Shown here piece after piece: positions 1 to 12,385 of a stretch of DNA of 64,000 bases (within the stretch, counting starts at the first letter, position 1; each line of letters begins with the position of its first letter). The notes beneath the pieces are model-generated. The model made no database searches, had not been told where the DNA came from, and worked only from the letters and a program-made list of their open reading frames with translations. Location: the NCBI GenBank assembly GCA_026182355.1, contig JAPFBL010000103.1, positions 744,001-808,000 of the forward strand, given 5' to 3'. The DNA comes from Hermatobates lingyangjiaoensis. Lineage: Eukaryota > Arthropoda > Insecta > Hemiptera > Hermatobatidae. The position numbers and the translations under genes were made by a program.

Positions 1-850
1 GCTGATAACAGTCTGCTAATTGGGACGTATTATTCAATTACAGAATTCAAAGTCATGATTGTCTTTGGAAATTGTTGAGTCGGAGTGTTATGTTTTGATA
101 TTGGAGTTAGATTTGGTTTAAAAAGTAGAGGTCTTAATAACTATTGGTTTTAAATAGTCCGGGACCCTGGATTTATCATCTGGGGGAATAAATAAAAATG
201 ATGAAAAATTTTATGAATTAATTTTATGGTTGATGAAAAATGATGAAGCTTGCTTTTACGTGGTCTCTGGGTGAACGTGTGAAGCTTCCGTGCCTGTATG
301 TTGGCAGCTACAAGTTTAAGAATCCTTATGAAGATTGTATTTTTAGGTTCCTTCTATGTTGTTATTACTTGGCTATAAATGAAGTATAGAAATTATGAGT
401 AAATTCGATTTCAAGATATTACGGATTTTCGCGTATGAGATGAGTTCAGTTCTCAAGATTTGTTGATGATTTGAGATACAGCTGTTTGTGACACGCTACA
501 GGCTATACAGTTTGATAGATCAGCCCTTATAAAAATATATCTGTACTGTTTTTGGACTATATCGCATAATCAAAAACTACTGTATTGCTCATTATACAAC
601 TTTTTTCCCCTTAAACTATCAACTTTAGAAAATTGGGGTCAGATGAAGGCTACAGGTAGCTTGCTCCTTTACTACTGAAAGTTACATTGGTGAATCCTGA
701 CTCTCACTTTAGATTTTTCATGGGGAAGATAAATCCTTGTGAACGCTCGCCATGGAAGAGAAGCTGTCGCTCCTGAGCGTATACAATGGGAGGTACTTGT
801 TAAGGATCCTAAGCTAATAAACTTAAGTGAGGCAATCTTGTGTACTCCAA

Positions 851-1000
851 AGTAGAATCAAGCATCTGGTGTGTCACCTCCATAGCTAAAATCAGTACCA
901 AACAGGAAATAAGCCACATTTTCCGCCCATAAAAACCAATAAAGGTGAAAGTATATAAGGGTGAAGGCTGGAAATAATACAGTAGAACAATTACTTGTTA
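851..1000 (+). repeat. tRNA-derived SINE, 3' part only, diverged
   Basis: The block with AGCCACATTTTCCGCCC, then GTGAAAG and a GGCTGGAAA-type end, aligns by eye with the 3' half of the full SINE at 45821-46180. The tRNA-like head is missing, so this is a 5'-truncated copy, as is usual for retroposed SINEs. Confidence 0.6.
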
Positions 1001-2169
1001 TTCTGGGAGCCAGATCTGAGGCTGCGTCGAGATTTAATAGCAATGACTTTACAGTTCAGGCTAAAACTACCTCCATAAAATACTTTTTAGCACAATGATG
1101 AGAATTCTCCGTAAATGGTGACTGATACTTATGATTGAAATATAATCGAAACAACCCAAGTTGAATTTCGCAAGGCATTATTTATTTCCTCTTAAAATTG
1201 AACATTTGTATTAAATTACAAATGAACATAGCTTCCTCTATTCACTATTACACATAGCATAGCATCACAAGTTCTAATTTCCCTAAAGTTCGCTTCAGTA
1301 TTTCAGCTTTAAAGTAGATATCAAGCCAACAAGCGCATTTTTTAAACACCTCCATTAAATTATTTTTCCTAACATTGCAATCAAGAAACACCTGCAAAAT
1401 TTTAGCTCTATACATCCATATGATTGTCTAAACCTATGTTCAGATCCATAAAGTAGTTTTATTTCTATATCTAAGGGAAATTCCAAATATTTTTGTTTCT
1501 TTTTTTATTGGATCGATTCAAGTATCTATTTTAGAAGATGTAATTTAAAAACATAATTTTTTATCATAAATTTAGTACAATATTTTTTTCATTTAGTATA
1601 AAAAATTAACGACTATTAAAACCATTTCAACAAATTAACAATATCTAAAAAGAAACAAATAAACGTTGAGGAATTCAAACTTACGTCTCTGAGGTCAAAG
1701 TAGAGGCAAGTTTTGTAATATAACTCTTATCATAAACTACGACTTACGAATTAAATATATAAGAATAATATATATTCAATATAATAAAAAAAACAAGTAA
1801 TGGTCAATGAAGGGATTTTAAGAGGTAATATCGGAAAAGGTGACCGTTTTCATTACAATGTTAGAATTTTGAGAAAGTTTACTTAAAAGTAAAACTTTAG
1901 AAACTGTCTACTTTATGATTGAACTTTCCGCCTATTCAGTTGCCTTATAAGTAAGTAATTCTGCGAGGAGTTGATTGAGATGTATAAGAGGAATGTCAAG
2001 GCTTTTTATGAGACTTCTCAATCAGTAAAGATATTTTCTCTACGATTTAAAAGTAAGCCGGTTCTTCATTGATTGTAATCAAGATTGAATAAGCTGATGC
2101 TTTAGTGACCAACTGTGTGGGTTGCTTGATGACTAAGTAAGGTAGAGAGGTGATCTATTTATACGAAGG

Positions 2170-2340
2170 AACGGGGATGGGCTTCTCGTTCTAGGGCGGT
2201 GGGGAACATGTACTGGCCTTGGGATTTCGGCATCCGCAAGCTAAACAGCAGTAGGATTGGTTGTTGTTCGGTAGTGGTTCTCGGTGCCCCACGTCCTCGG
2301 CAGGTAATCTGTCCACCTTCACCCCTCCAGGCCTGTATCT
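2170..2340. other. GC-richer patch with a possible splice donor
   Basis: About 170 bases are clearly richer in G and C than their surroundings. They include CGGCAGGTAATC near 2298-2309, which could be a 5' splice site, and are followed by a (CTATAT)-like simple repeat at 2338-2385. Short open frames exist on both strands without a recognisable product. It could be a noncoding first exon of the ETS gene or just unique DNA; nothing decides between these. Confidence 0.25.
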
Positions 2341-4620
2341 ATCATCTATATATCTATATCTATATACATCTATCACCTCTATATCAATGCTAGCCACTCA
2401 TTTCTTATTTTATCGCTCTAACCTTCTGCTTTGAAACCTGCTTCACTTAACCTATATCGTATTTATAAAATTTTATTAAATCAACAGAAAAGCTTCAGTG
2501 TTATCATAAAATAAGAAATTGCTCGTGCATATGGTATAAGTGTGTTACCTATGAGAAGTGTCACAAATGACAATGGCGAAGAATTCTTTATACAACAAGA
2601 TTTGTCCTATACATACCATTTGTTTGAATTGCTACCGGATTTCCTTGTTCTTTTCATGTTATTTCTTCTAAAACATTTCATTAAAATATAAGTTATTTAA
2701 TAGCAAATCTTTTTGCAAATAGTCAATAAAACTGTAAAGGAATGGCCAAGGTAAAATAAGGTAAAGTACGCAAAAAATAAAATAAGTAAAAATAAATAAG
2801 TAGAATGGAAAAGAAATAAAATTAGTAACGAAACGTTGAATATTTGGCATTTTAGTTTTGTTATGTCGCACGTAAATTTCTCAGTTACTAAACACAAATA
2901 CACCAAGAAAGAATGACCGTGGGTAAATTTTCTGGAACATATCAAAACTGTGTATTACCTTTGTTCTTTTCGTTTCATTTTTGATATATCTAGTGATATG
3001 TAATGAGTACATTTTTTTTTCAATTTTCTATCAATGGGTAGAAATTTAACCTGTTTTTTTTGTAGTATTTTTATGCAATATATAATCTCCAATATTATCT
3101 ATTTATAAAGGGATAGACTAGAGTCGTTCCAACGGAATATTTATTAACCTGAAGACGACAGATATCAAAATATCGAATTGAGTTTGTTTTCTATATTTAC
3201 CTTTTTCTTGGTAATTTAAAATAAGATTTTACAGTAATTGCGTAAACTAAAAATCAACTTCTAAGCGTAAGTAAGAAATCAGAAATGGGACTAAGATCTT
3301 TTGACCAAACAACTGGTCTTTGTAGAAGAATCTTTAGAATTTAGAAGTCTTTAGAATCTCGTTGACTAATGTTTAAAGTAATTGGAGTATTAAATTAATT
3401 AATGGAGGCTTAATTATTTATTTTATTATGGCTTTCAGGTAGCTTTGGGTTGATTTACATTATTTTTTTTCATTTTATTTATAAACCTGAAAGACTGAGT
3501 ATTCATATTGGTTAACAAGCAGTTTTAATACCTTAACAGTAAAACTGAAGTTAATATTTACAGGAAATTATATAAATAAACTAAACTCCATTCTTCATGA
3601 ATGCCTTTAATTAAATTATTAGTTATATTAGCAACATTTTAAAAACTCTTTTGCATCAGCTTGAGTATCGAGCTCAAGAAATAAGTCCAACATCTTTTGA
3701 TATGGTGAAACCGTGAAATTTGGCGTAGATATGTTTCTGTCGATAAATTAGAGAAAAAAAACTTGCTGCTACTTTTTAAAGATTTATAAATATATAAGAC
3801 AGAGTTTATTGCTCACACATAAAATATTCCTTTTTTTGATATTGATAAATCTTTAAAAGGTGCAACAACACTCCAATTTATTTACAGATATCCTTCTAAT
3901 GTCCTGTGAAGAGGTTAAACTAGTTTGTTACCAAAATTGCTTGCAATCTTGTTCTTTTTAGGGTTTTTAATATTTCTCTCCTACAGAAGCGTAGTGTATG
4001 ATAAAATTGTAAGTTAATTTAATAAAATCTATATAGTTTTACCAAGAAGCCTTTAAAATTGATTTTTAAACAGCATAAATACTTAGTCAATTAAATGCAA
4101 TCAAATTTGTGTTTAAATAATAACAATATAAATTATATATGTGAAAATAACAATATAAATTATACAGAATCTATAATGATTACGTATTAAAGTCAATTGC
4201 TATATGCTATTATAGGGTATTCATCAATGATTTTGAATATCTAGTATGGGTCAATGTAATTAGATTGTATTTTGTTTCTTTATATATTTATATATATATA
4301 AAGAAAATATACTAGAATGCATATCTTGAGGTACATATAATTATCATGCATATGATAATTGAAACAAAATTTTTAAGCGCTTTTCTATGGTCAAAAGGAT
4401 ATTTTCAGATCTGTCTTAGAATATAGTTATCTTAAGATCTTCATTGACAGTTGAAATATGTCTATAACACTTTCTTTTAGCCATCTATCATCAGTTATTC
4501 TGATGATATATTATAAAATCAAAAATTAAAAAAAATTATCTTCAAATCTTATAGACAGTACAATATCTTAACATCATTAACATTAAGAGCATATCTGAGG
4601 TCACTTTGTCAGTAGTGCAT

Positions 4621-5146
4621 TTAATTTCAGTTCTTTATAATCAGAGGGATATCTATCTTCTTATAGACAGTATTATATCTTCAGATCTTCATACATACAA
4701 TAATATATCTTTAGTTCTTCGTTCTCATAATCAATAGGATATCTATCTTCTTATAGACAGTATTATATCTTCAGATCTTCATACATACAATATTATATCT
4801 TTAGTTCTTCGTTCTCATAATCAATAGGATATCTATCTTCTTATAGACAGTATTATATCTTTAGTTCTTCGTTCTCATAATCAATAGGATATCTATCTTC
4901 TTATAGACAGTATGATATATTGAGATCTTCATACATACAATAATATATCTTTAGTTCTTCGTTCTCATAATCAATAGGATATCTATCTTCTTATAGACAG
5001 TATTATATCTTTAGTTCTTCATTCTCATAATCAATAGGATATCTATCTTCTTATAGACAGTATGATATATTGAGATCTTCATACATACAATAATATATCT
5101 TTAGTTCTTCGTTCTCATAATCAATAGGATATCTATCTTCTTATCA
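4621..5146. repeat. Minisatellite with alternating 90- and 60-bp units
   Basis: The phrase TTAGTTCTTCGTTCTCATAA recurs at 4711, 4801, 4861, 4951, 5011 (ATTCTCATAA in that copy) and 5101, with a diverged start at 4621. Spacings are therefore 90, 90, 60, 90, 60 and 90. The 60-bp unit is the 90-bp unit lacking the 30-bp module with GATCTTCATACATACAATAA. Copies are nearly identical, so the array expanded recently. Diverged related sequence continues upstream to about 4380. Confidence 0.9.
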
Positions 5147-7814
5147 TAGCTAATAGTATATCTGAACCTCCCTCCTTTTTGTTAAAATATCTTACGATGA
5201 TTGATATCAGAAGTTATTTTCAAGTAAGATTGTATATAATTGTATATAATGACTATATTTCTATAGTATTACTACGGTCATATAACTTGAAGTGAACATT
5301 ATAATATAATGTATGTTACTCAGACTTTTATATTTAAAAACCTTGATTGTTGTTATATATTTTTTTATTGTTAGCGCAAACATTAAGAAATATGATATTA
5401 TGTGTTTATGTTATTTACAATATTTTTTACTTGCTAGCATTACGGTATTGTTTTTTTCTAATTCTACTCTTATAGGGTTTTAGTATGAGCGTGGAATGTG
5501 TATATCAGTTTGGATTTAGCATTTATTTAGCCTAATTACCGGGTTGATTATACATGGGGGGTCCTAGACATGATTCGATGGTGGAGTCTTTAAGGAGACC
5601 TGTCTCTGCGCAGGCTATGAGTGACAGCTTTATGTCCTCTACAGGAGACATCTTGTAATAGAGTTTCCATTCTCATAATGTAGGATACAACGTATTTATT
5701 TTAATTATGAGTTTATTAATTATAATTTTGAAATTGTAAGTTTTTTTTATCACAAGGACATTATGGAGTAACTAACTCACAACATAAACTTCTGGGACTA
5801 ATGTTTTATCTTAGGTAAATTATATGCCGGTTTATAATATATTTTATCGAACAAGTGAAAGAAACTATGATGTTAAAACCTGTTATTTACAAAACCATCG
5901 GCAAAAAGTGCTAACTAGTCGACCAAACTGATATTTATGATGGATTATATGTAATGGAAACACGGTAAATGGCTAGCGTGATATCTTTCTCCTGGTGCCA
6001 AATCCGGGTAATGACTTTAAATTTTTATTTAAAAGTGAAAAATCTTTGAATCTATCTTCAAAGAGGATACAGAATGATCAAAAACTGAAATATATCATAA
6101 AATGACAAACTATAAATAAACTTAAATAGCAAAAATTTGACTTATCCTGACGTAGAATCTATCTGATATAACGTCAGAAAAGCTACTTTAACATCACAAA
6201 CATATACAGAATTGATTGCTGAGGTTTCCGCTTATTGCATGACACTTCCAGGATTTTGTATGTAATTTATCATATTTAAGTTTTTATGGCATTATTAAGT
6301 AAAGTTCTTTATATAAAATGTCATGTGAATTCAAAACTATATAAAGAATAGATCACTATTGTAGTTATTATAATTACAACATAATGTATCATTACTACAA
6401 TATGTAGTTATTATAATTAAATTATTAAATAAAAACTATATAGTTAACGAATGTATTCTTTGTTTTTGATTTTTATTTATATATACATAATATTGGCCTG
6501 TCTGAAGAAATGTGGAAGTGAAGGTCCAAGGACAGCAGTTTTCAAGTCAGATTGCTTGTGTTACTCCTTTCTAATCTTGACCTTCAGTTTTTATTTTTTT
6601 TTCTCTCTCTCTCTCTCTTTACATTTTTTTTGCATACTTCAAACATGCAATTATTATTTTTGACATCTTGCTACTCGAAACGAAACATCTTGCGAAAGAA
6701 ACTTAATTATCAAATTAATTATATTTACTATCTAATCTGAACAGCTAATGATCTGCTTCTAGTAATCATTTTATAGCATTCGAGCCTCACCTGTAATCGT
6801 CCAAACTTATTAAACTCTATAAAACATAATTAATTAAATCCTATATATATTCACTTTGACATATATTTTATGTAAATAGAATCAAATTATTAGAAATAAA
6901 AAAAAAACCGTAAAAACAGAACTTATTCATATTCTCTATGAAAATATTAGCATTTACTAAAAAAGACTGATTCGAATTATGTAGATTTATTCAAAATAAA
7001 ATTGAGTGTACAACCTAATTCTTTAAAATGTTCATAGTAATGTACTGATTTTGAATTGTAAATTCCGAAGAATTGGAGAGTTATTACAACTGAACTCTCT
7101 CTCTGTCTTTTCCTTATTTGATAAATATATCAAATACTGTTTTGGCTTAGCTTTCAAAGTTTTGCTTCACTCTTGTGATGACGACAGTGATTAAAATAAC
7201 GTATTGAGTTTTTGAGTTTTCTGTGTCTTCTCGCTTTGTGGTTTTAATATATATAATTACAGAGAGAAACACGAAACTCTACAAAGACTAACTTTTGACA
7301 TTTTGATGAATCTCCGTCATCAGGAGAGGAGATGTGATCCACTTGAGGAGTGAAACAACACTGAAGAGTCTGTTCATAATATTGTTGTGCTGCCAACATT
7401 TTCAGAAAAGAATAAAAAAAATTGTAACTAAAAATATGCAAAATAAATTATGTATATCACATGGATGTATGATATATCAATAGTCTGTGGAATAAAATAA
7501 AAAACAAAATTGTTCAATAACTGCTCAGTTTTCATGTTCAAATAAAACACTCAAAGCCGATGTTTTATATAAAATCTTGTTTATAGGGAAAAGTAAGAAA
7601 GGTTGAAGATAAAAAAAACAATGGTCTCTTAGAAGTTTAAAATAAGTAAGCACAGGATTAGAAATTGTTATAAAATATTGAAAAATTCATTGTTCTTTTA
7701 AATTAAATTTAATATATCCAATACTATAAACAGTAGTAATGATTTATTGAAGTTAAACTCAGTGTGACGAGAGTAATAGCTTTGTCCACAAGGATTAACA
7801 GCAGATAACTATTC

Positions 7815-8117
7815 ATGCATTCCGTCATTACCACAGAGGTTAGAATTATTAATATTAGAAATATAATATGCCATCTTACGTCGTACACTGCTGCTGAAGC
7901 TCTCGGACTGGTTTCAGGTGTCAATCCATTTTCAACAAGAAATGAAATCAACAACAAGAAATCTAGGCAGCATTGGGAAAGTAGGTAGGTTATATAATCA
8001 GAAAGGTAGGACTCCTTAGATCATTTCTTGTTGAAGATGGGTGACAACCGAAACCGGTCTGAGAGCTACAGCAGCAGTGTACTAATCAAAGTACTTAATA
8101 TTATATTTCTAATATTA
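7815..8117. mobile_element. Snap-back insertion with 12-bp target duplication
   Basis: The insertion is bounded by AGATAACTATTC at 7803-7814 and again at 8118-8129, which I read as a 12-bp target site duplication inside the fossil element. Its two arms (about 7845-7965 and 8021-8117) are imperfect inverted repeats; for example ACACTGCTGCTG pairs with CAGCAGCAGTGT. Each arm carries a hammerhead-like motif, the better one at 8027-8066 (+). Target duplications of variable length fit a Penelope-like retroposon. Confidence 0.7.
8027..8066 (+). ncRNA. Hammerhead-like motif, ACCGGT palindrome
   Basis: The motif reads TTGAAGA (box, C to T), an extra T, a short stem II GG/CC, GAA, the six-base palindrome ACCGGT as stem III, then cleavable C. 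A diverged partner on the minus strand occupies about 7886-7925 in the opposite arm of the same snap-back. Activity is unlikely in the present state. Confidence 0.5.
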
Positions 8118-8524
8118 AGATAACTATTCCTTATTTCTTCCTGAACTCGTTTGTTTACTTTGACTTTCCCATCCTTTTCTTTTCTTTCCTTGCACTTTAC
8201 TTCCTTTAAAGCACCTCTTCAATCTCCCTCCTTTCACCTATGTCACTTCTGTCATGATGAGTGTGACTCTGACCAAGACCAGTTATTTTAGTTGATTCAT
8301 TCTAGCCACATTTCTGATTTCTTACTGCAGTTTAGACGTTGATTTTTATTTCACATGTTTACTGTGAAATCTTGTTACATAGCTGTGTTCAAGTTCAAAA
8401 TCCACAAAGTGCAACATACAAAGTAAAGAAACACACTTATAGATGCAAATTTTTGGGCAATCCGTCTTCAGGAGAAAGAGAGAAAAGGAGACAAAGTTCG
8501 TTGTAGACGAATGGCAAGTAACTA

Positions 8525-8640
8525 TATATATATATAAAGATTTCACATAAACACGTGAAATAACAATCAAAGATCAACAATCAAGACTCTTAGTCTTGTT
8601 TTCTGATTTCATATTGTAGTTTGATCATTGATATATATAT
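8525..8640. repeat. Family-A terminal repeat, short snap-back
   Basis: Family-A end sequence TTTCACATAAACACGTGAAA is followed by diverged AATCAAAGATCAAC and an inverted partial copy ending TTGTAGTTTGATCATTG, with (TA)n on both sides. The hammerhead part has been lost. Family A is defined by the copies at 37457-37655 and 47313-47506. Confidence 0.65.
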
Positions 8641-8734
8641 ATGTATATATATTCAGATGAAGACGGATCATCCAAAAATTTGAGTTTGTAAGTGTGTTTC
8701 GTTCTCTGTGTGTTGCTTTTCTTCATTTTTTGAA

Positions 8735-8738
<4 letters not shown>

Positions 8739-8785
<47 letters not shown>
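8739..8785. repeat. (TA)n microsatellite
   Basis: About 47 bases of pure TA, immediately followed by family-A end sequence (TTTCATAGTAAACACGTGG). It is one of many TA tracts that sit exactly at the edges of Penelope-like debris. Confidence 0.95.
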
Positions 8786-8787
<2 letters not shown>

Positions 8788-8954
8788 AGATTTCATAGTA
8801 AACACGTGGAATAAATCTCGTATTAATGTCTAATGACAGGAAGAAATCAAGAAATCAGCAATTTATTTTTCTGTGTTCTTACTGTGGCTTATACGTTGGT
8901 ATTGACTTGCATGGTATATATACATGAATTTATACAATATATATTAATTAAAAT

Positions 8955-8987
8955 GCTCTAAGGTCTTTCGTTACATCATCAGAGAGC
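8955..8987 (-). ncRNA. Hammerhead-like motif, family C
   Basis: On the minus strand, stem I GCTCT/AGAGC flanks box CTGATGA, a very short stem II (GT/AC), GAA and the near-palindrome AGACCT. It is the same family as 23455-23489 and 44405-44439 and keeps the two most diagnostic parts, five-base-pair stem I and an intact core box. Confidence 0.6.
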
Positions 8988-9143
8988 TGTCTGTTACAAT
9001 ATATTGTTATTGTGGTATTTAATAATATATAATAATACATTCTAATAATATTCTAGAAGATATAGAATAATAATATTCTAGAAGGCCTCAGAGCTTATTT
9101 TTCTTCATTTTGATTCTTCCCTACGACATTTTGTCTCATATAC

Positions 9144-9313
9144 ATATCTTAGGTGTTGCTGGTCTGTATACTGGGCAGTGACTGGCTGTTGGCTTGGCGA
9201 GTAGCTGATGGTTGGTCACCCAGTAGACTACTATTAGGTGACCAACCACCAGCTACTCGCCAAGCCGACACTCAGTCACTGCCAAGTATTCAGACCAGCT
9301 ACACCTAAGATAT
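9144..9313. repeat. 170-bp inverted repeat (hairpin)
   Basis: The left arm, ATATCTTAGGTGTTGCTGGT to GGTTGGTCACC, is mirrored by GGTGACCAACCACC to CAGCTACACCTAAGATAT around a loop near 9222-9236. The arms are about 78 bases with few mismatches and more GC than the flanks. I find no hammerhead core in it. It may be a different foldback element. Confidence 0.85.
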
Positions 9314-9315
9314 AT

Positions 9316-9455
9316 ATAAACATTTCATATAAACACGTGAAATAACAATCAACGATCAATTCACAATATGAAAATGGGAAAACAAGAATAAGATCTTTCT
9401 ACCGTAACAAGCAGTCTTCGTCAGAGTCAAAAACCCAACTGGAAAAAGCCTACTA
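9316..9455 (-). repeat. Family-A terminal repeat with hammerhead-like motif
   Basis: The + strand shows the complement of the family-A end: TTTCATATAAACACGTGAAA, then GATCAATTCACAATATG, GGGAAAACAAG, and a hammerhead-like motif on the minus strand at 9387-9428 (box CTGACGA, GAA, AGATCT). It abuts the 9144-9313 hairpin. It is a single, non-inverted copy. Confidence 0.7.
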
Positions 9456-10959
9456 AGGCTTTTGGGAGTTGTAGTGTTGGGGACTGCCAGTTTACATCAA
9501 TGATGGAATTAGAGAATAAACTGCCCTAAATTAACAGTTTGCCAATCGTAAACTCCTCCCCCCCCTCCCACTGACTGACTCGGGATTATAAATAAGATGG
9601 TAACTATGGCGTATAGACCATATGGACCCCCTCCTCTTTGATTGCTGCCAGCAGTAATTGGTTCTGCCTTGTAAAACGTACTCTTATTGTTTTATTTACT
9701 ACATCTTATGACTATAAAACTATTACTTCCTACATGTTAGTTTCACCTACACCAGCCTAATCGCTATTAATAAATTATTTAAAATGACTGCAATTTAATA
9801 GTAATAGTAATGATGATAGGTTTGATACAAAAGCGGCTTATACACATCTAAAGGACACTCATAGGATGCCTTTGGCAAATTTATACAAATCACCTCCGGA
9901 TTTCAGAAAAATAGAAGAAACTTCATTTGTTACAAGGTCGTGATATAACTTATTAACATATTTGAAAAAGTCTGCTTCTAATATATTTATTTGCATGTTT
10001 CATTATAATACATTGTTTATTATTGCTTTTACAAATTTTCTTGAAAGTCATTCCAACTAATGTGTATAGTTTTTCCACCTTTCTGACACTAAATGTAACA
10101 TTTCACCTACTTTTTTATTCTTTTACAATTAATACTCGTATTTATAAAATTTATTCTTTTCACAAATATTTTACAATAAACTAAACAAGCCATTGATGTT
10201 TCCTACATATTTCCAACTACTCTGTCCATCTTCAGCGAAAATAAGAGAAAGAATTTATCAACATTTGAAGTTACAAACTACATATTTAAAATACTTTGAC
10301 ATCAAGTCTGCTACTTTGCAGACTAATCTAAAAAAATAGCAAACTAATTTTTGTAGACTAAATATTTCTAGTCATTTGTCCTATTCTAACATGCTTCACT
10401 GCATTCCACCTTTAGTAATTAGTAGTGTGGTTCTTCTATATATTGTAGATATTAAAGATTATTAATGCCTTGAAAAAAAACAAAAACAAAGAGAATTTCA
10501 AGAATGTTTAAACTAAATTTACATATCCATAATGAGGAAAAGTTTGGATAACTCTTACGAACTATGGTGCTAGCTAAGAAGTGCTTTCAGGCGTATACAT
10601 ATGCACTTCACTCTAGCAATCTGACAGCTGCAAAGGGACATTACTACCCATTTTTTGTTATGGAAATAAAAACTAGAATTCCGCAATTCGATTAAAAAAA
10701 AGTTGTAAAATTCAGAAAAGAGGAAGACAGGGAATCCGATGAAATGGCTAGATAAATTAAGTGTCGAGAATTTGTGATTACAGAAGTGAATCTTTTGCAG
10801 ACGTCAATAATTTAGCAAAGTTTTAACTTTCAATTTGCTAACGGTTTTATAAAAATATCTTTGTATTTTATAGACTGTAATGACACTAGTTATGTTATTT
10901 AATTGTAAAACAAAAACGGTTATTAGTAGATCTTTATTTATTTAATTTTGGTTTTACAG

Positions 10960-11317
10960 ATGCCGCAGACAGTGCCGGGAGTCAACCTCCTGGAGGAATT
11001 TTCATTTGATTCCTTTTACCTCAGTCTGCTGCCAGGGGAATTCTATCCAAAGGAGGAGATAAAACAGGAACCGTTAGAAGAGTTTTATGTGGAAGACATA
11101 AAACCCGACCATAGGCTTTTAAGAGAGGCTCTTGAAGATACAAGCTTTCAAAGAAAACATAATCTTGTGCCAGTGAGCCTAGGAGAACTGGGAGTTGGGT
11201 ACAGATCTGAAATGGAAAGCATGGACCTGCCAAGTATCGAGCCGGCTCTGTCGATGGCCATGGACCAGTTCAAGAAAGAAGTGCATTCTACTTGTGCTGT
11301 TCTCGGTATATCAACAG
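10960..11317 (+). CDS. Ets98B: ETS factor, exon 1 of the recognised CDS (N-terminus)
   Basis: This exon encodes residues 1-119 plus the first base of codon 120. It follows acceptor TTTTACAG and ends at donor CAACAG/GTATGT. The ATG is the first three bases of the exon, so I take it as the start; the frame is open into the intron only for four more codons. An upstream coding exon cannot be excluded. The N-terminus is acidic and hydrophobic (LLEEFSFDSFYLSLLPGEF), suited to an activation region. It has two sumoylation-type motifs, IKQE at 34-37 and FKKE at 104-107. No folded domain is visible. It joins exon 2 through a split GAC (Asp120). Assignment to the PDEF/SPDEF (Ets98B) class rests on the later exons. 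Confidence 0.9.
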
Positions 11318-12044
11318 GTATGTCCATCAGTTCTTCATTTTTCCCATCACTTGTCTTGACTATTTCTTGTAAATAGAAGGTTAGATTAAAGCAGTTATCT
11401 AATCACTGTCTCTACTCTAACATATCTGCTTCAGACTAAATTCAATGCAATCCGACTTCGCTGTACTCTACTATTTAGACTCAACATGTTTTGGTGCGTC
11501 AGTGACCACATCAGGTCATTGATATCAGCTGATAGTCACTGAGAGACCAAAATATATCGGACTCTAAATGACAAGTTTTACATTATAATAGTTTTACATT
11601 TATAAATTATTTAGTAGCTCAAAAAAAGAACCATAGTGCATTGTTGTGACATATAATAATGCATCCAACTGTAAAAGGATCAGGGAATTATTTTTTTGTT
11701 ACCTTATAATTTCAAAAAAGTGGAATATTCTGTGATAGTAAAAAAAATTAATTCTAATCCTTTAATTGTTATATTAATTGTATTATTAATCACAACACTG
11801 CACTATGATTCTTTTTTTTTAGCTGCAAGCCAAATTATAACTGCATTGTAAAACTGATTATATAGACTGTATGGTCTGCTACAGATTATTAATGCCCTGG
11901 AGATAAAAGAAGGATAGCCATAATTCAATAAAACGACACTATACTATATTACTGGCAATTAGTTTGAAAAACTGCAATTTCAATTCTAAAATGTGTTTTT
12001 TTTTATCCTACAACACTGTACTTGCTATTCAAGGACGACAATGG

Positions 12045-12385
12045 AAGTGCAAGAGTAAATGACTGTTTGTTTCCCAATGCCCACACTTAGAGGCCTTCAC
12101 CATTGCCGTGACGGTCACCAGTCCTGGTGACGGAATGTGTGACTCATTTAATATTTGGTGCCCATTTTAGTAATGGGAAGGCTACATTCTGGATTGATTC
12201 TGCATTAGGAATCATGTATTTTGCCTAGCTGTACTGTTTTAAGATTAGGGATCCTTGAGAGAATCCCTGAAATCGTGTAGGGACCGACGGCTTAACGTCC
12301 TCTCCGAGGCTTGACGTGCTCAGTGTGAGAACTGCACCCTGGATTTAACAGTGTAGAGGTGAGGAAGCAAGCCTTTTGGCTACCC
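12045..12385 (-). repeat. tRNA-derived SINE, near full length
   Basis: Reading the minus strand gives a diverged tRNA-like head near 12385, then the body with complements of GACGTGCTCAG, CGTCCTCTCCGAGG and ACCGACGGCTTAACG. It ends in the GTGTGGGCATTGGGAAACAAAC tail type near 12050. It is collinear with the copy at 45821-46180 in opposite orientation. Promoter boxes are degraded. Confidence 0.75.

Larger units (their letters stand above)
7690..8395 (+). mobile_element. Fossil Penelope-like element (family A), C-terminus and 3'UTR, interrupted
   Basis: Reading + from about 7695, the frame resembles the end of a Penelope-like protein (serine-leucine-isoleucine-lysine, then isoleucine-asparagine-serine-serine-asparagine) with stops. 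The same tail is better preserved at 33930 (+) and about 36545 (-). The 3'UTR that follows, with TGAGTGTGACTCTGAC at 8260-8275 and the terminal repeat near 8340, aligns with 34190-34280. A later 303-bp insertion (7815-8117) splits the copy. It is an old, dead, 5'-truncated retroelement. Confidence 0.65.
1..10959. other. Upstream region or 5' intron, no recognised coding exon
   Basis: I see no convincing coding sequence here. The stretch is AT-rich and holds a SINE tail (851-1000), a GC-richer patch (2170-2340), a minisatellite (4621-5146), old Penelope-like debris with a nested insertion (7690-8395), family-A terminal repeats (8525-9450) and a 170-bp inverted repeat (9144-9313). Because the first recognised exon starts with its ATG directly after an acceptor AG, a 5'UTR exon and promoter must lie in this region or beyond the window. 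About 5200-7600 and 9450-10900 hold nothing I can name. Confidence 0.6.

Noticed and set aside
4621..5146. CRISPR-like regular spacing
   Set aside because: Units are contiguous tandem repeats without unique spacers, in an animal genome.
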